A stretch of DNA of 64,000 nt from Bradyrhizobium lupini (GCF_040939785.1 NZ_CP162553.1:248001-312000), one strand, 5' to 3'. Shown: positions 44,591 through 54,500, counted from the first letter of the stretch. Notes: a model not told the origin generated them from the sequence alone. Numbers and translations are program-made.

Positions 44591-44948
44591 CTCGATGGCG
44601 CCCCTCCATACTTCTCCATTCTGTCCCCTCGCTGGAAGCTACCCTTCTCAAACGGCCCTGTTGGAGCAGATCACCGTTCCTGCATGTGATCGGACTCACT
44701 GCAATGCGCGGCATCTCCCGATATACGGGTCAGCTTTTGGGGCTTCAGCGACGTCGTGGGCGCACCATATTGAGGTCCATCCAGCGAGGCATGGCGGAGT
44801 AGATTTGCTCAGGTTGAGTTCTTCGCACTTTGACCCATAAGCGACATGGGTGGATTGAAAATCCTTGCAGTGCAATAGTCCGTGCGGCATCGGATGGCTC
44901 GCGAGGACCGGGCGAAGCTGATAGATTGCCATCGTCAGGAGCTGATCG
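44591..44948. other. Gene-poor interval containing a decayed repeat
   Basis: About 360 bases with no open frame that shows family features. It contains the repeat copy at 44789-44850 and the promoter region of the cyclase gene (ribosome site AGGAG at 44937-44941). Confidence 0.5.
44789..44850 (+). repeat. Decayed interspersed repeat, copy A
   Basis: gcatggcggagtagatttgc... to ...tgacccataagcgacatg. It matches copy B (48341-48400) over about 60 bases with a few differences. Its last part, tgaccc-aagcggacat, recurs alone at 44021-44040 and in part at 46565-46580. I recognise this short sequence as common intergenic debris in Bradyrhizobium and Rhodopseudomonas. Confidence 0.7.
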
Positions 44949-46412
44949 ATGACATCCATTGACGAGCGTCTTCTCGAAAGCAAGATGACGCAGATCGAGC
45001 AGGCCCGCACTTGGAGCCCGCGCGTAATCTCCAAGTTCGAAACGCTGATCTGCAGTGGTGACGAGGTCAGCCTGTACCGCGCCAATCCGCTGGCGTTCGC
45101 CCGTGATCGCAGTGTGGCTGAGCCGGAGTCGATCGATCTGTTTCTCCATGCCGCTCGCGCCGGGCTGGTCGACATGCATTGGGACATTCTCTGCCCCCAC
45201 TCGGGTCTGGTGCTGGAAAGCTTCGGGAGGCTCCGTGCGCTCCGGAGCCATTTCGTCTGCGGGCTTTGCGATATCGAGGGTCACACCGAACTCGACGACT
45301 TCATCGAAGTGTCCTTCTCCGTCTCGCCGCAAATTCGGCACCTCGCCTTGTATGACGTCGACAATCTCTCGATCGAAGATCTGCACTGGAAGCTCAAGTT
45401 CGCCAACAGCGGACGGCTGCCCGGCGGACAGACTCGATTTGTCGATGTCTTGCGCGGTTTCGTTCGCGGAATGACTTATCTGCCGTCCGGTCTGACAACG
45501 ACGCTGCAGACCGATATTGGGCCGGGCGCGGTCTCAGGCGTCAACGTCCAGACCCAGGCGGGCTTTACGCTCCCGGTCGCGCTCGATCCCACTGCCGTGC
45601 AGATGCCGAATACTCCGACGATCGTTCGTGCCACCTATGACGGGCAGCGGTTCACGCCCGCCGTTTCGGCCGTGCCGTCGGGGCCTGTGATCTTCGAGAT
45701 CAGCAACACCGGCCCTAAGCGCGGTTCGCTGCTCCTGATCAACTGGCCACCTGAAATCTTGGAAATGCCAGAGAAGCCGACCCTCGAATTCGATCCCTAC
45801 GTCTCGGGCGGGATGCTGCTGACGCGTCAGACGTTCCGCAAGCTCTTCCGCTCAGAGCGCGTAGATGAGGAGGAGGGCCTCGGCGTTCGGCAGGTGACGT
45901 TCCTGTTCACGGACCTGAAGGGTTCGACCGCGCTCTACGAGCGCCTCGGGGATCTTAATGCCTATGCTCTCGTCCGCGAACATTTCGCTCTCCTCGACGC
46001 AATTGCCCATCGGCATGCCGGTGCCATCGTGAAGACCATCGGCGACGCCGTCATGGCTGCGTTTTTCCGGCCGGTGGATGCCGTGGAGGCAGCGCTGCAC
46101 ATTCTGCGGGACATCGGAGAGTTCAACTCCAAGCACGGCCAGCCCGCCGTCGTTCTCAAAATGGGGGCACATTGCGGTCCTTCCATCGCCGTGACCCTCA
46201 ACGAGAATCTCGACTATTTCGGCCAGACCGTGAATATTGCCGCGCGGGTGCAATCATTCGCCGACGCCGGCGAAATCTGTCTCACTGAAGCACTCTACAC
46301 CGCGCCCGCTGTTCGCCAGCTGCTGGCGGGCCACCATGTCGAGGAGTTCGAGGCGCCGCTGCGCGGCGTCGAAGGCGAGGCGCGAGTCTACCGGGTCACC
46401 GGCCGATTGTAG
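44949..46412 (+). CDS. Class III adenylate/guanylate cyclase with DUF5939-type N-terminal domain
   Basis: A soluble 487-residue protein. The N-terminal 300 residues (DUF5939-like) include cysteine pairs ('DILCPHSGLVLES', 'FVCGLCDIEGHT') and beta-rich blocks. The C-terminal catalytic domain begins at about 315: 'VTFLFTDLKGSTALYERLGD' (first metal Asp), 'AIVKTIGDAVMAAFFRPVDA' (second metal Asp) and 'GQTVNIAARVQSFADAGEIC' (transition-state Asn/Arg region). It should make cAMP or cGMP; the residues fit a single-chain homodimer. ATG 44949 follows AGGAG. A terminator follows. The signal is unknown; Bradyrhizobium has many such cyclases. Confidence 0.88.
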   Translation: MTSIDERLLESKMTQIEQARTWSPRVISKFETLICSGDEVSLYRANPLAFARDRSVAEPESIDLFLHAARAGLVDMHWDILCPHSGLVLESFGRLRALRSHFVCGLCDIEGHTELDDFIEVSFSVSPQIRHLALYDVDNLSIEDLHWKLKFANSGRLPGGQTRFVDVLRGFVRGMTYLPSGLTTTLQTDIGPGAVSGVNVQTQAGFTLPVALDPTAVQMPNTPTIVRATYDGQRFTPAVSAVPSGPVIFEISNTGPKRGSLLLINWPPEILEMPEKPTLEFDPYVSGGMLLTRQTFRKLFRSERVDEEEGLGVRQVTFLFTDLKGSTALYERLGDLNAYALVREHFALLDAIAHRHAGAIVKTIGDAVMAAFFRPVDAVEAALHILRDIGEFNSKHGQPAVVLKMGAHCGPSIAVTLNENLDYFGQTVNIAARVQSFADAGEICLTEALYTAPAVRQLLAGHHVEEFEAPLRGVEGEARVYRVTGRL

Positions 46413-46469
46413 CCTAGGCTCTGCGGCAGTCCGCACTAGCGTAGTGATCGAAATGTATTCCGACATCTG

Positions 46470-46491
46470 GCCGCCGCGAGGCGGCTTTTCT
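46470..46491 (+). terminator. Rho-independent terminator after the cyclase gene
   Basis: gccgcc / ggcggc stem with a GCGA loop followed by TTTTCTT. Confidence 0.7.
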
Positions 46492-46584
46492 TGGACACGG
46501 CAAGAGCAAAGGAGTCTGTTCGTGGCCCAGAGCTGACCTGCCCTGCGCAGCCGGTCGAGGACCGCTTGTGACCCAAAGCAGCCT

Positions 46585-47004
46585 TTAAAGCGGCTCGAAA
46601 ATCATCTGCCAGCCCTTTCGGGTGTCCATGTATTCGCGAACCAGCTTGATCCGCTCGCCGGAAAGGACAAAAGCGAAGCAATAGTCATTCTCGTAGGGCT
46701 TGCCTCCAGGAAGAGTGGCTCGCATTCGCTCCTCGACGATCACAGTATCGCCATCGGCATGAATGCCCCGAAACGAGATGTCGACGTTCGAGAACAGATG
46801 ATGCATTTCCGAGGCAATAAACTGTGCGATTTGGTCCGGTCCAATCATGTGGTCGGTGTGTTTGAGAGCGACCGCCGTGGCATTTCCAGCCGGTGCGATC
46901 CATTCGGCATCGGGAGTAAACAGCTCCGCGATCAACTGCGCATCACGGGTTTTAAAAGTCTTCCAGGCATTGATGACGATCTCTTTAGGATCTGTGCTGT
47001 TCAT
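46585..47004 (-). CDS. Nuclear transport factor 2-like / ketosteroid isomerase-like protein
   Basis: A 139-residue SnoaL-like alpha+beta cone protein. It begins 'IVINAWKTFKTRDAQLIAEL' then 'FTPDAEWIAPAGN', the usual first helix and strand, with later strands 'FRGIHADGDTVIVEERM' and 'DYCFAFVLSGERIKLVREYM'. Such proteins act as isomerases, hydrolases or ligand-binding units; activity cannot be assigned. ATG 47004 follows GGAGAAG. Divergent from the Ada-type gene. Confidence 0.8.
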   Translation of the reverse strand: MNSTDPKEIVINAWKTFKTRDAQLIAELFTPDAEWIAPAGNATAVALKHTDHMIGPDQIAQFIASEMHHLFSNVDISFRGIHADGDTVIVEERMRATLPGGKPYENDYCFAFVLSGERIKLVREYMDTRKGWQMIFEPL

Positions 47005-47134
47005 TTTTGCTTCTCCAAGTGCTCAGCGAAGTTGGACCTTCTCTATAAGAAGGGCGCACCGATATCGCTGGCCGGAATCGGACCTGATCATCTCAGGGCT
47101 ATTCTTCTGGCTGCGGCCTGCGGTAAAATGAGTC

Positions 47135-47704
47135 ATGCTCAGTTTTGAGGTATGCAACACCGCGCGCTTGCAGCGCGATCCCCGCTATGACGGCCGTTTC
47201 TACACGGCAGTGAAGACCACGGGAATCTACTGCCGCCCGGTTTGCCCGGTGAAGCAGCCGTTGACCCGTAACGTGACCTACTATCAAACTGCAGCGGCCG
47301 CCGAGGCCGCGGGGTACCGACCTTGCCTGCGTTGCCGTCCGGAGACCGCGCCCTTCTGTGCTGCCTGGAATGGCACGCGTTCGACAGTCGCGCGGGCCTT
47401 GAAATTGATCGATGGTGGCGCCTTGGATGACGCTTCGGTTGCCGCACTGGCCGATCGGCTCGGGGTAAGCTCGCGCCACCTTGCGCGTCTGTTCGAACGG
47501 TACGTCGGGGCCAGCCCCCAACAGGTCGCGAAGACCAGGCGTGTACAGAGGGCGAAGCGCCTACTTGACGAGACGACTGAACCACTGGCCCAGATCGCCT
47601 ACCGAGCTGGCTTTGGCAGCGTGCGCCGGTTCAACGCCGTCTTTCGCGAACTCTATGGGCGCTCGCCCTCCAGCATTCGCCACCGCCGCAGAGTATTCGC
47701 CTGA
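47135..47704 (+). CDS. Ada-type methylphosphotriester-sensing transcriptional activator (AdaA-like)
   Basis: 189 residues: an N-terminal Ada zinc domain (about 10-80) with four cysteines in 'TTGIYCRPVCPVKQP' and 'GYRPCLRCRPETAPF', then an AraC-type double helix-turn-helix ('SVAALADRLGVSSRHLARLF', 'QIAYRAGFGSVRRFNAVF'). The first cysteine accepts a methyl group from DNA phosphotriesters and turns the protein into an activator of alkylation repair genes. The O6-methylguanine methyltransferase domain of E. coli Ada and the AlkA domain of fused forms are absent, so this is an AdaA-like regulator. No repair gene is adjacent. Confidence 0.85.
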   Translation: MLSFEVCNTARLQRDPRYDGRFYTAVKTTGIYCRPVCPVKQPLTRNVTYYQTAAAAEAAGYRPCLRCRPETAPFCAAWNGTRSTVARALKLIDGGALDDASVAALADRLGVSSRHLARLFERYVGASPQQVAKTRRVQRAKRLLDETTEPLAQIAYRAGFGSVRRFNAVFRELYGRSPSSIRHRRRVFA

Positions 47705-47793
47705 GGTCGGGCATCCCAACGTTGGTCCGCTGTTGGACCCATTGCGGACTAACTGGTCTCGCGCGGTTGTGTTGAAGCTGCTAGACACGTGAA

Positions 47794-48156
47794 GTGTCGC
47801 TGTTCTTACTCTTTTTTGGACTTTCACTGCTGGGCATTGCCGGATGGGGATTTCAATCCATCGTGGCAGAGCTAGATAGGTCGTGCCTCCCCCGGACGGA
47901 CGCAATTTCTCGCAAGTTTCAGGTTGAGGCGTTTATCTGGGGGGACCGCGCGCCGTTGGCGCTGAGGCGTCGGTATATCGCAACACAAGCCTGCGCGGTC
48001 CCGGCGCTCCTTTGCCTGGCGGCTCTCGTGTGGCTCAACGAGCCGCGCCGCGATGTCCGCGCTTTGGGGGTGATCGCGTTCTGTTTCGTGTCGTTTGTCG
48101 TGGCCGCTTCCTTGGCCTGGAAGACTGCCCGAAGCAGCGGCTCAAAATTATCCTGA
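47794..48156 (+). CDS. Hypothetical membrane protein
   Basis: 120 residues from GTG 47794 with three hydrophobic stretches (MSLFLLFFGLSLLGIAGWGF, QACAVPALLCLAALVW, ALGVIAFCFVSFVVAASLA). No family recognised, and there is no clear ribosome site. The composition of the frame (hydrophobic blocks separated by charged loops) supports a real protein. The next small gene begins 11 bases after its stop. Confidence 0.45.
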   Translation: MSLFLLFFGLSLLGIAGWGFQSIVAELDRSCLPRTDAISRKFQVEAFIWGDRAPLALRRRYIATQACAVPALLCLAALVWLNEPRRDVRALGVIAFCFVSFVVAASLAWKTARSSGSKLS

Positions 48157-48167
48157 CGGAGGCAACA

Positions 48168-48368
48168 ATGCGTGGCCTGATCTACATTTGGGGCGCGGGA
48201 ATACCGCTTCTGGTCGGGCTTGAGATATATCTCGCTACGAACGCTCTCCGAAACCTCGCTCCCGGGGTAGAAAGAAAAGACGTAGTATTTCTGAGAAGGT
48301 TTGCAGATGGCGGCAGCCCTCCAGGAGGTCGCTCCCCGAAGCATGGCGGACCAGATTTGCTCAGTTGA
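48168..48368 (+). CDS. Small hypothetical membrane protein whose end is formed by a repeat
   Basis: 66 residues from ATG 48168 after GGAGG. The N-terminus is a membrane helix (MRGLIYIWGAGIPLLVGLEI). The last residues (KHGGPDLLS) and the stop lie inside repeat copy B (48341-48400), so the original C-terminus was replaced or lost when the repeat arrived. Function unknown. Confidence 0.4.
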   Translation: MRGLIYIWGAGIPLLVGLEIYLATNALRNLAPGVERKDVVFLRRFADGGSPPGGRSPKHGGPDLLS

Positions 48369-48400
48369 GTTCTTCGTATGCTGACCCGAAGTGGATGTTG
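48341..48400 (+). repeat. Decayed interspersed repeat, copy B
   Basis: gcatggcggaccagatttgc... to ...tgacccgaagtggatgttg. It matches copy A (44789-44850) through the shared gttgagttcttcg core. It overlaps the end of the 48168 gene. Confidence 0.7.
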
Positions 48401-48465
48401 TACTGTTTGCCAATGGCGAGGTGCTTTGGTCCCCCCATCGGACCACGTACGATGGCGCCCGACCC

Positions 48466-48903
48466 ATGAATGATCACCGAAAGATCAAAGTCTTTTTTGA
48501 AGTGTTGGGACGGCTCCTGTCGCGAGTTGGGTCTCAAGCGCTGGCCCGTATTGGCGCCGAGTTGGGACCTAAGGAAAAAGTCACGCTGACCAATGGGCTG
48601 TACTTCCGCGTCGAACGGTCTGGTTTGACCCTTGTGTCGGTCGGCGCTGGTGAGTGTCAATCGATGAAGCTTTCGGTCGATGAAGCAAAGCAGATATTCT
48701 CATCGATCGAGTCCGCGTGCACCAGTCGCGATGTTGTCAAGGTCCGGGCCGGAGAGCTATCTTGGACGACCGATGCTCGGCCGAAATCCAATCCTGAAAA
48801 GGTGGTTATCAGGTCCACAGGACCGCTGGGATTCACACGCACGGACGCCAGGCGTAAAGATGTTGCAGCAGCGGTCGTAGAGTTCGCCAACCGATTTGGG
48901 TAG
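48466..48903 (+). CDS. Hypothetical protein
   Basis: 145 residues from ATG 48466 (MNDHRKIKVFFEVLGRLL...); an earlier GTG lies inside repeat copy B and is rejected. It has a helical start, then beta-rich segments ('KVTLTNGLYFRVERSGLTL'). A short region 'MKLSVDEAKQIFSSIESA' looks helical. No family recognised. It converges with the EamA gene at 49028. Confidence 0.5.
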   Translation: MNDHRKIKVFFEVLGRLLSRVGSQALARIGAELGPKEKVTLTNGLYFRVERSGLTLVSVGAGECQSMKLSVDEAKQIFSSIESACTSRDVVKVRAGELSWTTDARPKSNPEKVVIRSTGPLGFTRTDARRKDVAAAVVEFANRFG

Positions 48904-49027
48904 AGACAATCCCCCGCAAGGCAGGTCGGCTCTTGGCGCATCTGCGAGCTCGGAGACCTTCCGCTCTCCGGCCGATGTTGACGATGAACCGGAAGTCCAG
49001 GCGGCCAGCCGCTCATGAATATACGCC

Positions 49028-49924
49028 CTACCGCGTCGCCAGCACCACGGCCGCCAGCGTGAACACCAGCGCGGCAATCTGCCCTGCCCCCAGCGGCTCG
49101 TGGAGCGCGATCGCGGACGCCACGACGCCGATGACGGGCACCGCCATGGTGCCGATCGCGGCGACGGAAGCCGGCAGGCGCGCAAGGGCAGCGAACCAGC
49201 TGACATAGGCGATGCAGAACTGCACCACGGTCGAATAGACCAGGAGCCACCAGCCGACCGGCGTCACCAGTTCCAGATGCGTGGTCTCGATGGCGAGGCC
49301 GATGATAGTGATCGGCAGGCAGCCGATCCCGATCTGCCAGGCCGCGGCGGTGATCGGCGGCAGGCGGATCGGGTACTTCTTCGAAAACACCGTGCCGGCG
49401 GCGAAGCCGAGCGCGCCGCACAGCGCCATAACGATGCCCGGCAGCTTGTCCGCAGTGGCGGCAAAGCCGTTGCCGCCCATGATCGAGGCCAGGCCGGCAA
49501 AGGCCATCACCAGCGCGATGGTGCGCAACAAGGTCGGCCGCTCGCCGAGCACCGGCCAGGCGATCAGCGAGGCCCAGACCGGCATGGTGTAGGCGATCAG
49601 CGCCGCTTCGCTCGCCGGCAGCCACAGCAGTGCCAGACCCATCAGCACCATCCAGCCGGTGACGTTGAGGATCGCGGCGGTCACGAGGCGCGGCCAGATC
49701 GCGCGCGGGACGCTGAGGCTGTCAGCGCGGATCAGTGCCAGCGCCGCCAGCAGCACCGCGCCGAGCACGCCCGTCGCCCCGCGCAAGGTCAGCGGCGGCA
49801 GCTCGGAGAGCAGGAATTTCGTCACCGGCCAATTGAAACCCCAGCCCACCGAGGTGATGGCGAGGAATATCAGGCCGGCCGGGGCGATGCGCGCTCGCAG
49901 CACCGGCCGAGTCGAATCAAGCAT
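49028..49924 (-). CDS. EamA/DMT family transporter
   Basis: A 298-residue membrane protein with ten predicted helices in two EamA repeats. The start ATG 49924 is chosen because the first helix begins shortly after ('IFLAITSVGWGFNWPVTKFL'); a longer frame upstream is Arg-rich and unlikely. Other EamA features are 'TLRGATGVLGAVLLAALALI', 'EAALIAYTMPVWASLIAWPV' and 'VAAIGTMAVPVIGVVASAIA'. It is the third member of the family in the window. Substrate unknown. Divergent from nrdJ. Confidence 0.87.
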   Translation of the reverse strand: MLDSTRPVLRARIAPAGLIFLAITSVGWGFNWPVTKFLLSELPPLTLRGATGVLGAVLLAALALIRADSLSVPRAIWPRLVTAAILNVTGWMVLMGLALLWLPASEAALIAYTMPVWASLIAWPVLGERPTLLRTIALVMAFAGLASIMGGNGFAATADKLPGIVMALCGALGFAAGTVFSKKYPIRLPPITAAAWQIGIGCLPITIIGLAIETTHLELVTPVGWWLLVYSTVVQFCIAYVSWFAALARLPASVAAIGTMAVPVIGVVASAIALHEPLGAGQIAALVFTLAAVVLATR

Positions 49925-50684
49925 GTGGGTAGTCCGGCAAAATCGAGGGCAGCTTGGCGCGGATTCGCGCCTCCCACCACCACCCCGGCGGGCATGCCTG
50001 CCCTCACCTTCCGTAGCCCTACGTGAGTCCCCCCGAGGCAAGCCCGCGATTCAAAAATATACCTGCCCTGTGAACAGCGGGGTGAAGCCTCAGCGGCACC
50101 CCAAGATGCAAATTTTTTCGGTTGGGAATCCCTGAGGACTCACTGATACTTGGCTCAACAACAGGCGCGGGCCTGCCCCCTGTTATCCCCCATAATCCAC
50201 CATATTTAGTATTTGATTCAGGAACTCGCACTAGTTCTTGACGGGCGTAACGGAGAGTCCTAGTTTTCGATCCGTTCGGCGCGAGTGTGTTTGCGTCCCG
50301 CCGGCACTCCCCCAAAGGGTCTGCAAAACAGCACTCCGCCAAGCCAGACAAGGGCAGCGGGATACGGGCTTGTCTGCCCGGCGAGAGCGGACTTTTCGGG
50401 CGCCTGAACGGGCTGGAAACAGGCCCGGATGGCAATGGTTGAAGACGTGACGTTGTGGGGCGTTGAACGCATGTCGGGCTCATCCCTTTGGGGCGGATGG
50501 GTCTGGACGTGCCGGCGGATGATCGGTGCGCGCATCGAGCAATCGCGTCGGGAGAAAACGGGCCGGGTCTACCGGCTGAGCTGCGATGCCAAGGGCCAGG
50601 CGGCCTCGAGCACCGCGAAATGAAATGATGACCCGGCACGCCTGAACGGAGGCGGTCCGGTCAAAGATAGGACGGGGCAAGACC
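49925..50684. other. Long intergenic region upstream of nrdJ
   Basis: 760 bases between divergent genes. It contains the NrdR-box pair (50198-50241), a hairpin with an eight-base-pair stem (cagacaag / cttgtctg, about 50345-50376), and a 64-codon open frame (50429-50623) without a convincing ribosome site. The nrdJ leader after the boxes is about 440 bases. No cobalamin-riboswitch B12 box was found. Confidence 0.5.
50198..50241 (+). promoter_or_regulatory. Tandem NrdR boxes upstream of nrdJ
   Basis: Box 1 at 50198-50210 (CACCATATTTAGT) and box 2 at 50229-50241 (CACTAGTTCTTGA) both fit the NrdR consensus CACwATATaTwG, the first better than the second. Their 31-base spacing equals three helical turns, as is usual for NrdR operators. 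NrdR represses ribonucleotide reductase genes when dATP/ATP is high. The adjacent gene is nrdJ. Confidence 0.65.
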
Positions 50685-53600
50685 ATGCGGATTGAGCGGC
50701 GCCACACCACTTCGGGACAGTCACCTTACGCCGGCATCGATTTCCGGCTGACCACGTCGGAGATCAGGAATCCCGACGGCTCGGTCGTGTTCAAGCTCGA
50801 CAATGTCGAGGTGCCGACCGCGTGGTCGCAGGTCGCCTCCGACGTCCTCGCCCAGAAGTACTTCCGCAAGGCCGGCGTTGCCGCGCGCCTGAAGAAGGTC
50901 GAGGAAGAGTCCGTCCCCTCCTTCCTGTGGCGCTCCGTTCCCGACACCGAGGCGCTCGCCCTCCTGCCCGAGAAAGAGCGCTATGTCAGCGAGCTCTCGG
51001 CCAAGCAGGTGTTCGACCGTCTCGCCGGCTGCTGGACCTATTGGGGCTGGAAGGGCAAGTACTTCTCCTCCGACGAGGACGCCCAGACCTTCTACGACGA
51101 GCTCCGCTACATGCTGACCATGCAGATGGTCGCGCCGAACTCGCCGCAATGGTTCAACACCGGTCTGCACTGGGCCTACGGCATCGACGGTCCCGGCCAG
51201 GGCCATTATTACGTCGACCCCTTCACCGGCAAGCTGACCCGGTCGAAATCCTCCTACGAGCATCCGCAGCCGCATGCCTGCTTCATCCAGGGCGTCGGTG
51301 ACGACCTCGTCAACGAGGGCGGCATCATGGACCTCTGGGTCCGCGAAGCGCGCCTGTTCAAATACGGCTCCGGCACCGGCTCCAACTTCTCGCGCCTGCG
51401 CGGCGAAGGCGAACGCCTCTCCGGCGGCGGCCGCTCGTCCGGCCTGATGAGCTTCCTCAAGATCGGCGACCGCGCCGCGGGCGCGATCAAGTCGGGCGGC
51501 ACCACGCGCCGCGCCGCCAAGATGGTCGTCGTCGACGTCGATCACCCCGACATCGAGACCTATATCGACTGGAAGGTGAAGGAGGAGCAGAAGGTCGCCG
51601 CTCTCGTCACCGGATCCAAGATCAACCAGAAGCACCTCAAGGCGGTGCTGAAGGCCTGCGTCAATTGCGAAGGCTCGGGCGACGATTGCTTCGATCCCGA
51701 GAAGAACCCGGCGCTGCGCCGCGAGATCAAGCTGGCGCGCCGCAGCCTCGTACCCGACAACTACATCAAGCGGGTCATCCAATTTGCAAAACAGGGCTAC
51801 AAGGACATCCAGTTCGACGTCTATGACACCGACTGGGATCTGGAAGCCTATCTCACGGTTTCGGGGCAGAACTCCAACAATTCGGTGTCGCTGAAGGACG
51901 ACTTCCTGCGCGCGGTCGAGACCGACGGCGACTGGAATCTCGTGGGACGCACCACGAAGAAGATCACCAAGACGCTGAAGGCGCGCGACCTCTGGGAAAA
52001 AATCGGCTACGCCGCCTGGGCGTCGGCCGACCCGGGCCTGCACTTCAACACCACCATGAATGACTGGCACACCTGCAAGGCGTCCGGCGACATCCGCGCC
52101 TCCAATCCGTGCTCGGAATACATGTTCCTGGACGACACGGCGTGCAACCTCGCCTCCGCCAATCTGCTGACGTTCTACGACATCCCCTCCAAGCGTTTCG
52201 ACGTCGAAGGCTACGAGCATCTCTGCCGGCTCTGGACCATCGTGCTCGAAATCTCGGTGATGATGGCGCAGTTCCCGTCGAAGTCGATTGCCGAGCTCTC
52301 CTACGAGTTCCGCACGCTCGGCCTCGGCTACGCCAATATCGGCGGCCTCTTGATGACCATGGGTCTGTCCTATGACAGCAAGGAAGGCCGCGCCATCGCC
52401 GGCGCGCTGACCGCGATCATGACCGGCATCACCTACAAGACCTCGGCCGAGATGGCGGCCGAGCTCGGCACCTTTCCCGGCTACAAGAAGAACGCCGCGC
52501 ACATGCTGCGCGTGATCCGCAACCACCGCCGCGCCGCCCATGGCCAGTCCAACGGCTACGAGGGGCTCAGCGTCAACCCGGTGCCGATGGACCTGGTGTC
52601 GTGCCCGCAGACCGACCTCGTCACGCATGCGCAAGCGGCCTGGGATGCGGCGCTCGAGCTCGGCGAGAAGCACGGCTATCGCAACGCCCAGACCACGGTG
52701 ATCGCGCCGACCGGCACGATCGGCCTCGTCATGGATTGCGACACCACCGGCATCGAGCCCGACTTCGCCCTGGTGAAGTTCAAGAAGCTCGCCGGCGGCG
52801 GCTACTTCAAGATCATCAACCGTGCGGTCCCCGCAGCACTGCGCGCGCTGGGCTATCGCGAGAGCGAGATCGCGGAGATCGAAGCCTACGCCGTCGGCCA
52901 CGGCTCGCTCTCCAACGCGCCCGGCATCAACGCCTCGACCTTGAAGGCCAAGGGCTTCACCGACGAAGCCATCGCCAAGGTCGAGAAGGCGCTGCCGACC
53001 GCGTTCGACATCAAGTTCGCCTTCAACAAATGGACCTTTGGCGAGGACTTCATCCGCGACCAGCTCGGCATCGGTGCCGAGGCCATCGCGGCCCCCGGCT
53101 TCGACCTGCTCCAGGCCGTCGGCTTCACCAAGCGCGAGATCGAGGCGGCCAACGTCCACATCTGCGGCGCGATGACGGTGGAAGGTGCCCCGCACCTCAA
53201 GGCCGAGCACTATCCGGTGTTCGACTGCGCCAACCCTTGCGGCAAGGTCGGCAAGCGCTATCTCTCGGTCGAGAGCCACATCCGCATGATGTCGGCGGCG
53301 CAGCCCTTCATCTCGGGTGCGATCTCCAAGACCATCAACATGCCGAACGACGCCACCGTGGAGGACTGCAAGTCCGCCTACATGCTGTCGTGGAAGCTGG
53401 CGCTCAAGGCCAACGCGCTCTATCGCGACGGCTCCAAGCTCAGCCAGCCGCTCAACTCGCAGCTCATCGCCGACGATGAGGACGAGGACGATGCGGTCGA
53501 GAGCCTCTACGACAAGCCGATGGCGGCACGCACCGCCCAGGTCTCGGAAAAGATCGTCGAGAAGCTGGTCGAGCGCATCATCGTGATGCGCGAGCGCGAG

Positions 53601-54449
53601 AAGATGCCGGATCGCCGCAAGGGCTACACCCAGAAGGCGGTCGTCGGCGGCCACAAGGTCTATTTGCGCACCGGCGAGTATGACGACGGCCGCATCGGCG
53701 AGATCTTCATCGACATGCACAAGGAAGGCGCGGCACTCCGCTCCTTCATCAACAACTTCGCGATCGCAGTGTCGCTGGGCCTCCAGTACGGCGTGCCGCT
53801 CGACGAATATGTCGATGCCTTCACCTTCACCCGCTTCGAGCCGGCGGGCCCGGTGCAGGGCAACGACAGCATCAAATACGCGACCTCGATCCTCGACTAC
53901 GTCTTCCGCGAGCTGGCGGTGAGCTATCTCAGCCGCTTCGACCTCGCCCATGTCGATCCCAGCGAGACCGGGTTCGACGTGCTCGGCAAGGGCGTCGAGG
54001 AGGGCAAGGAGCCTGATGATCACGGCCAGCGCGCCTCCAAGCTGGTGTCGCGCGGCCTCACCCGCTCCCGCACCGACAACCTCGTGGTGATGCGCGGCGG
54101 TTCGACCGCGGTCGCCCAAGGCAACGACAGCGCACCGGCCGGCGGAAGCAAGGTCACCTCGCTCGCCTCCCACGGCGCAGGCCGTGCCGGCGACGTCCTG
54201 GAAGGCGCGGTCGCGCTGAAGCAGGAAGTGACCCACGACCTCTCGCCCACCGAGAAGCTCGAAGCCCTGCAGTGGAGCAAGGCCGGCAGCGCGCAAGTCG
54301 CGGTGCCCAGCAAGGCCGAGCGCCGCGCGGAAGCCAAAGCCAAGGGCTATGAGGGCGAGATGTGCAGCGAGTGCGGCAACTTCACGCTGGTGCGGAATGG
54401 TACTTGTATGAAGTGCGATACGTGTGGAAGCACGACGGGGTGTTCGTGA
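50685..54449 (+). CDS. nrdJ: Vitamin B12-dependent (class II) ribonucleotide reductase
   Basis: A 1254-residue adenosylcobalamin-dependent enzyme that reduces ribonucleotides to deoxyribonucleotides with or without oxygen. The N-terminal part has '[20 protein letters not shown]' and '[20 protein letters not shown]'. The substrate and radical site includes '[20 protein letters not shown]' (NxCxE), '[19 protein letters not shown]' and the [12 protein letters not shown] stretch. The C-terminal tail carries zinc-ribbon and redox cysteines ([19 protein letters not shown]). It is the long form used in alphaproteobacteria. The ATG at 50685 begins '[20 protein letters not shown]'. NrdR boxes lie upstream and a strong terminator downstream. 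Confidence 0.95.
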   Translation: MRIERRHTTSGQSPYAGIDFRLTTSEIRNPDGSVVFKLDNVEVPTAWSQVASDVLAQKYFRKAGVAARLKKVEEESVPSFLWRSVPDTEALALLPEKERYVSELSAKQVFDRLAGCWTYWGWKGKYFSSDEDAQTFYDELRYMLTMQMVAPNSPQWFNTGLHWAYGIDGPGQGHYYVDPFTGKLTRSKSSYEHPQPHACFIQGVGDDLVNEGGIMDLWVREARLFKYGSGTGSNFSRLRGEGERLSGGGRSSGLMSFLKIGDRAAGAIKSGGTTRRAAKMVVVDVDHPDIETYIDWKVKEEQKVAALVTGSKINQKHLKAVLKACVNCEGSGDDCFDPEKNPALRREIKLARRSLVPDNYIKRVIQFAKQGYKDIQFDVYDTDWDLEAYLTVSGQNSNNSVSLKDDFLRAVETDGDWNLVGRTTKKITKTLKARDLWEKIGYAAWASADPGLHFNTTMNDWHTCKASGDIRASNPCSEYMFLDDTACNLASANLLTFYDIPSKRFDVEGYEHLCRLWTIVLEISVMMAQFPSKSIAELSYEFRTLGLGYANIGGLLMTMGLSYDSKEGRAIAGALTAIMTGITYKTSAEMAAELGTFPGYKKNAAHMLRVIRNHRRAAHGQSNGYEGLSVNPVPMDLVSCPQTDLVTHAQAAWDAALELGEKHGYRNAQTTVIAPTGTIGLVMDCDTTGIEPDFALVKFKKLAGGGYFKIINRAVPAALRALGYRESEIAEIEAYAVGHGSLSNAPGINASTLKAKGFTDEAIAKVEKALPTAFDIKFAFNKWTFGEDFIRDQLGIGAEAIAAPGFDLLQAVGFTKREIEAANVHICGAMTVEGAPHLKAEHYPVFDCANPCGKVGKRYLSVESHIRMMSAAQPFISGAISKTINMPNDATVEDCKSAYMLSWKLALKANALYRDGSKLSQPLNSQLIADDEDEDDAVESLYDKPMAARTAQVSEKIVEKLVERIIVMREREKMPDRRKGYTQKAVVGGHKVYLRTGEYDDGRIGEIFIDMHKEGAALRSFINNFAIAVSLGLQYGVPLDEYVDAFTFTRFEPAGPVQGNDSIKYATSILDYVFRELAVSYLSRFDLAHVDPSETGFDVLGKGVEEGKEPDDHGQRASKLVSRGLTRSRTDNLVVMRGGSTAVAQGNDSAPAGGSKVTSLASHGAGRAGDVLEGAVALKQEVTHDLSPTEKLEALQWSKAGSAQVAVPSKAERRAEAKAKGYEGEMCSECGNFTLVRNGTCMKCDTCGSTTGCS

Positions 54450-54500
54450 GGGGCTAGACAGCTAGGATTGCTGAGCCCGGATTTGCCTCGAGCATCTACG

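Noticed and set aside
50429..50623. 64-codon frame in the nrdJ leader as a gene
   Set aside because: No good ribosome site, no recognisable pattern; kept only as a remark.
50244..50684. Cobalamin riboswitch in the nrdJ leader
   Set aside because: I searched by eye for a B12 box (GCCAGGAGACCTGCC-like) and the GCCACTG core and found neither.
50721..54296. 1191-codon open frame antisense to nrdJ
   Set aside because: High G+C and codon bias leave the reverse frame open; the composition is Arg/Leu/Val/His-skewed with no family features, while nrdJ is complete on the other strand.
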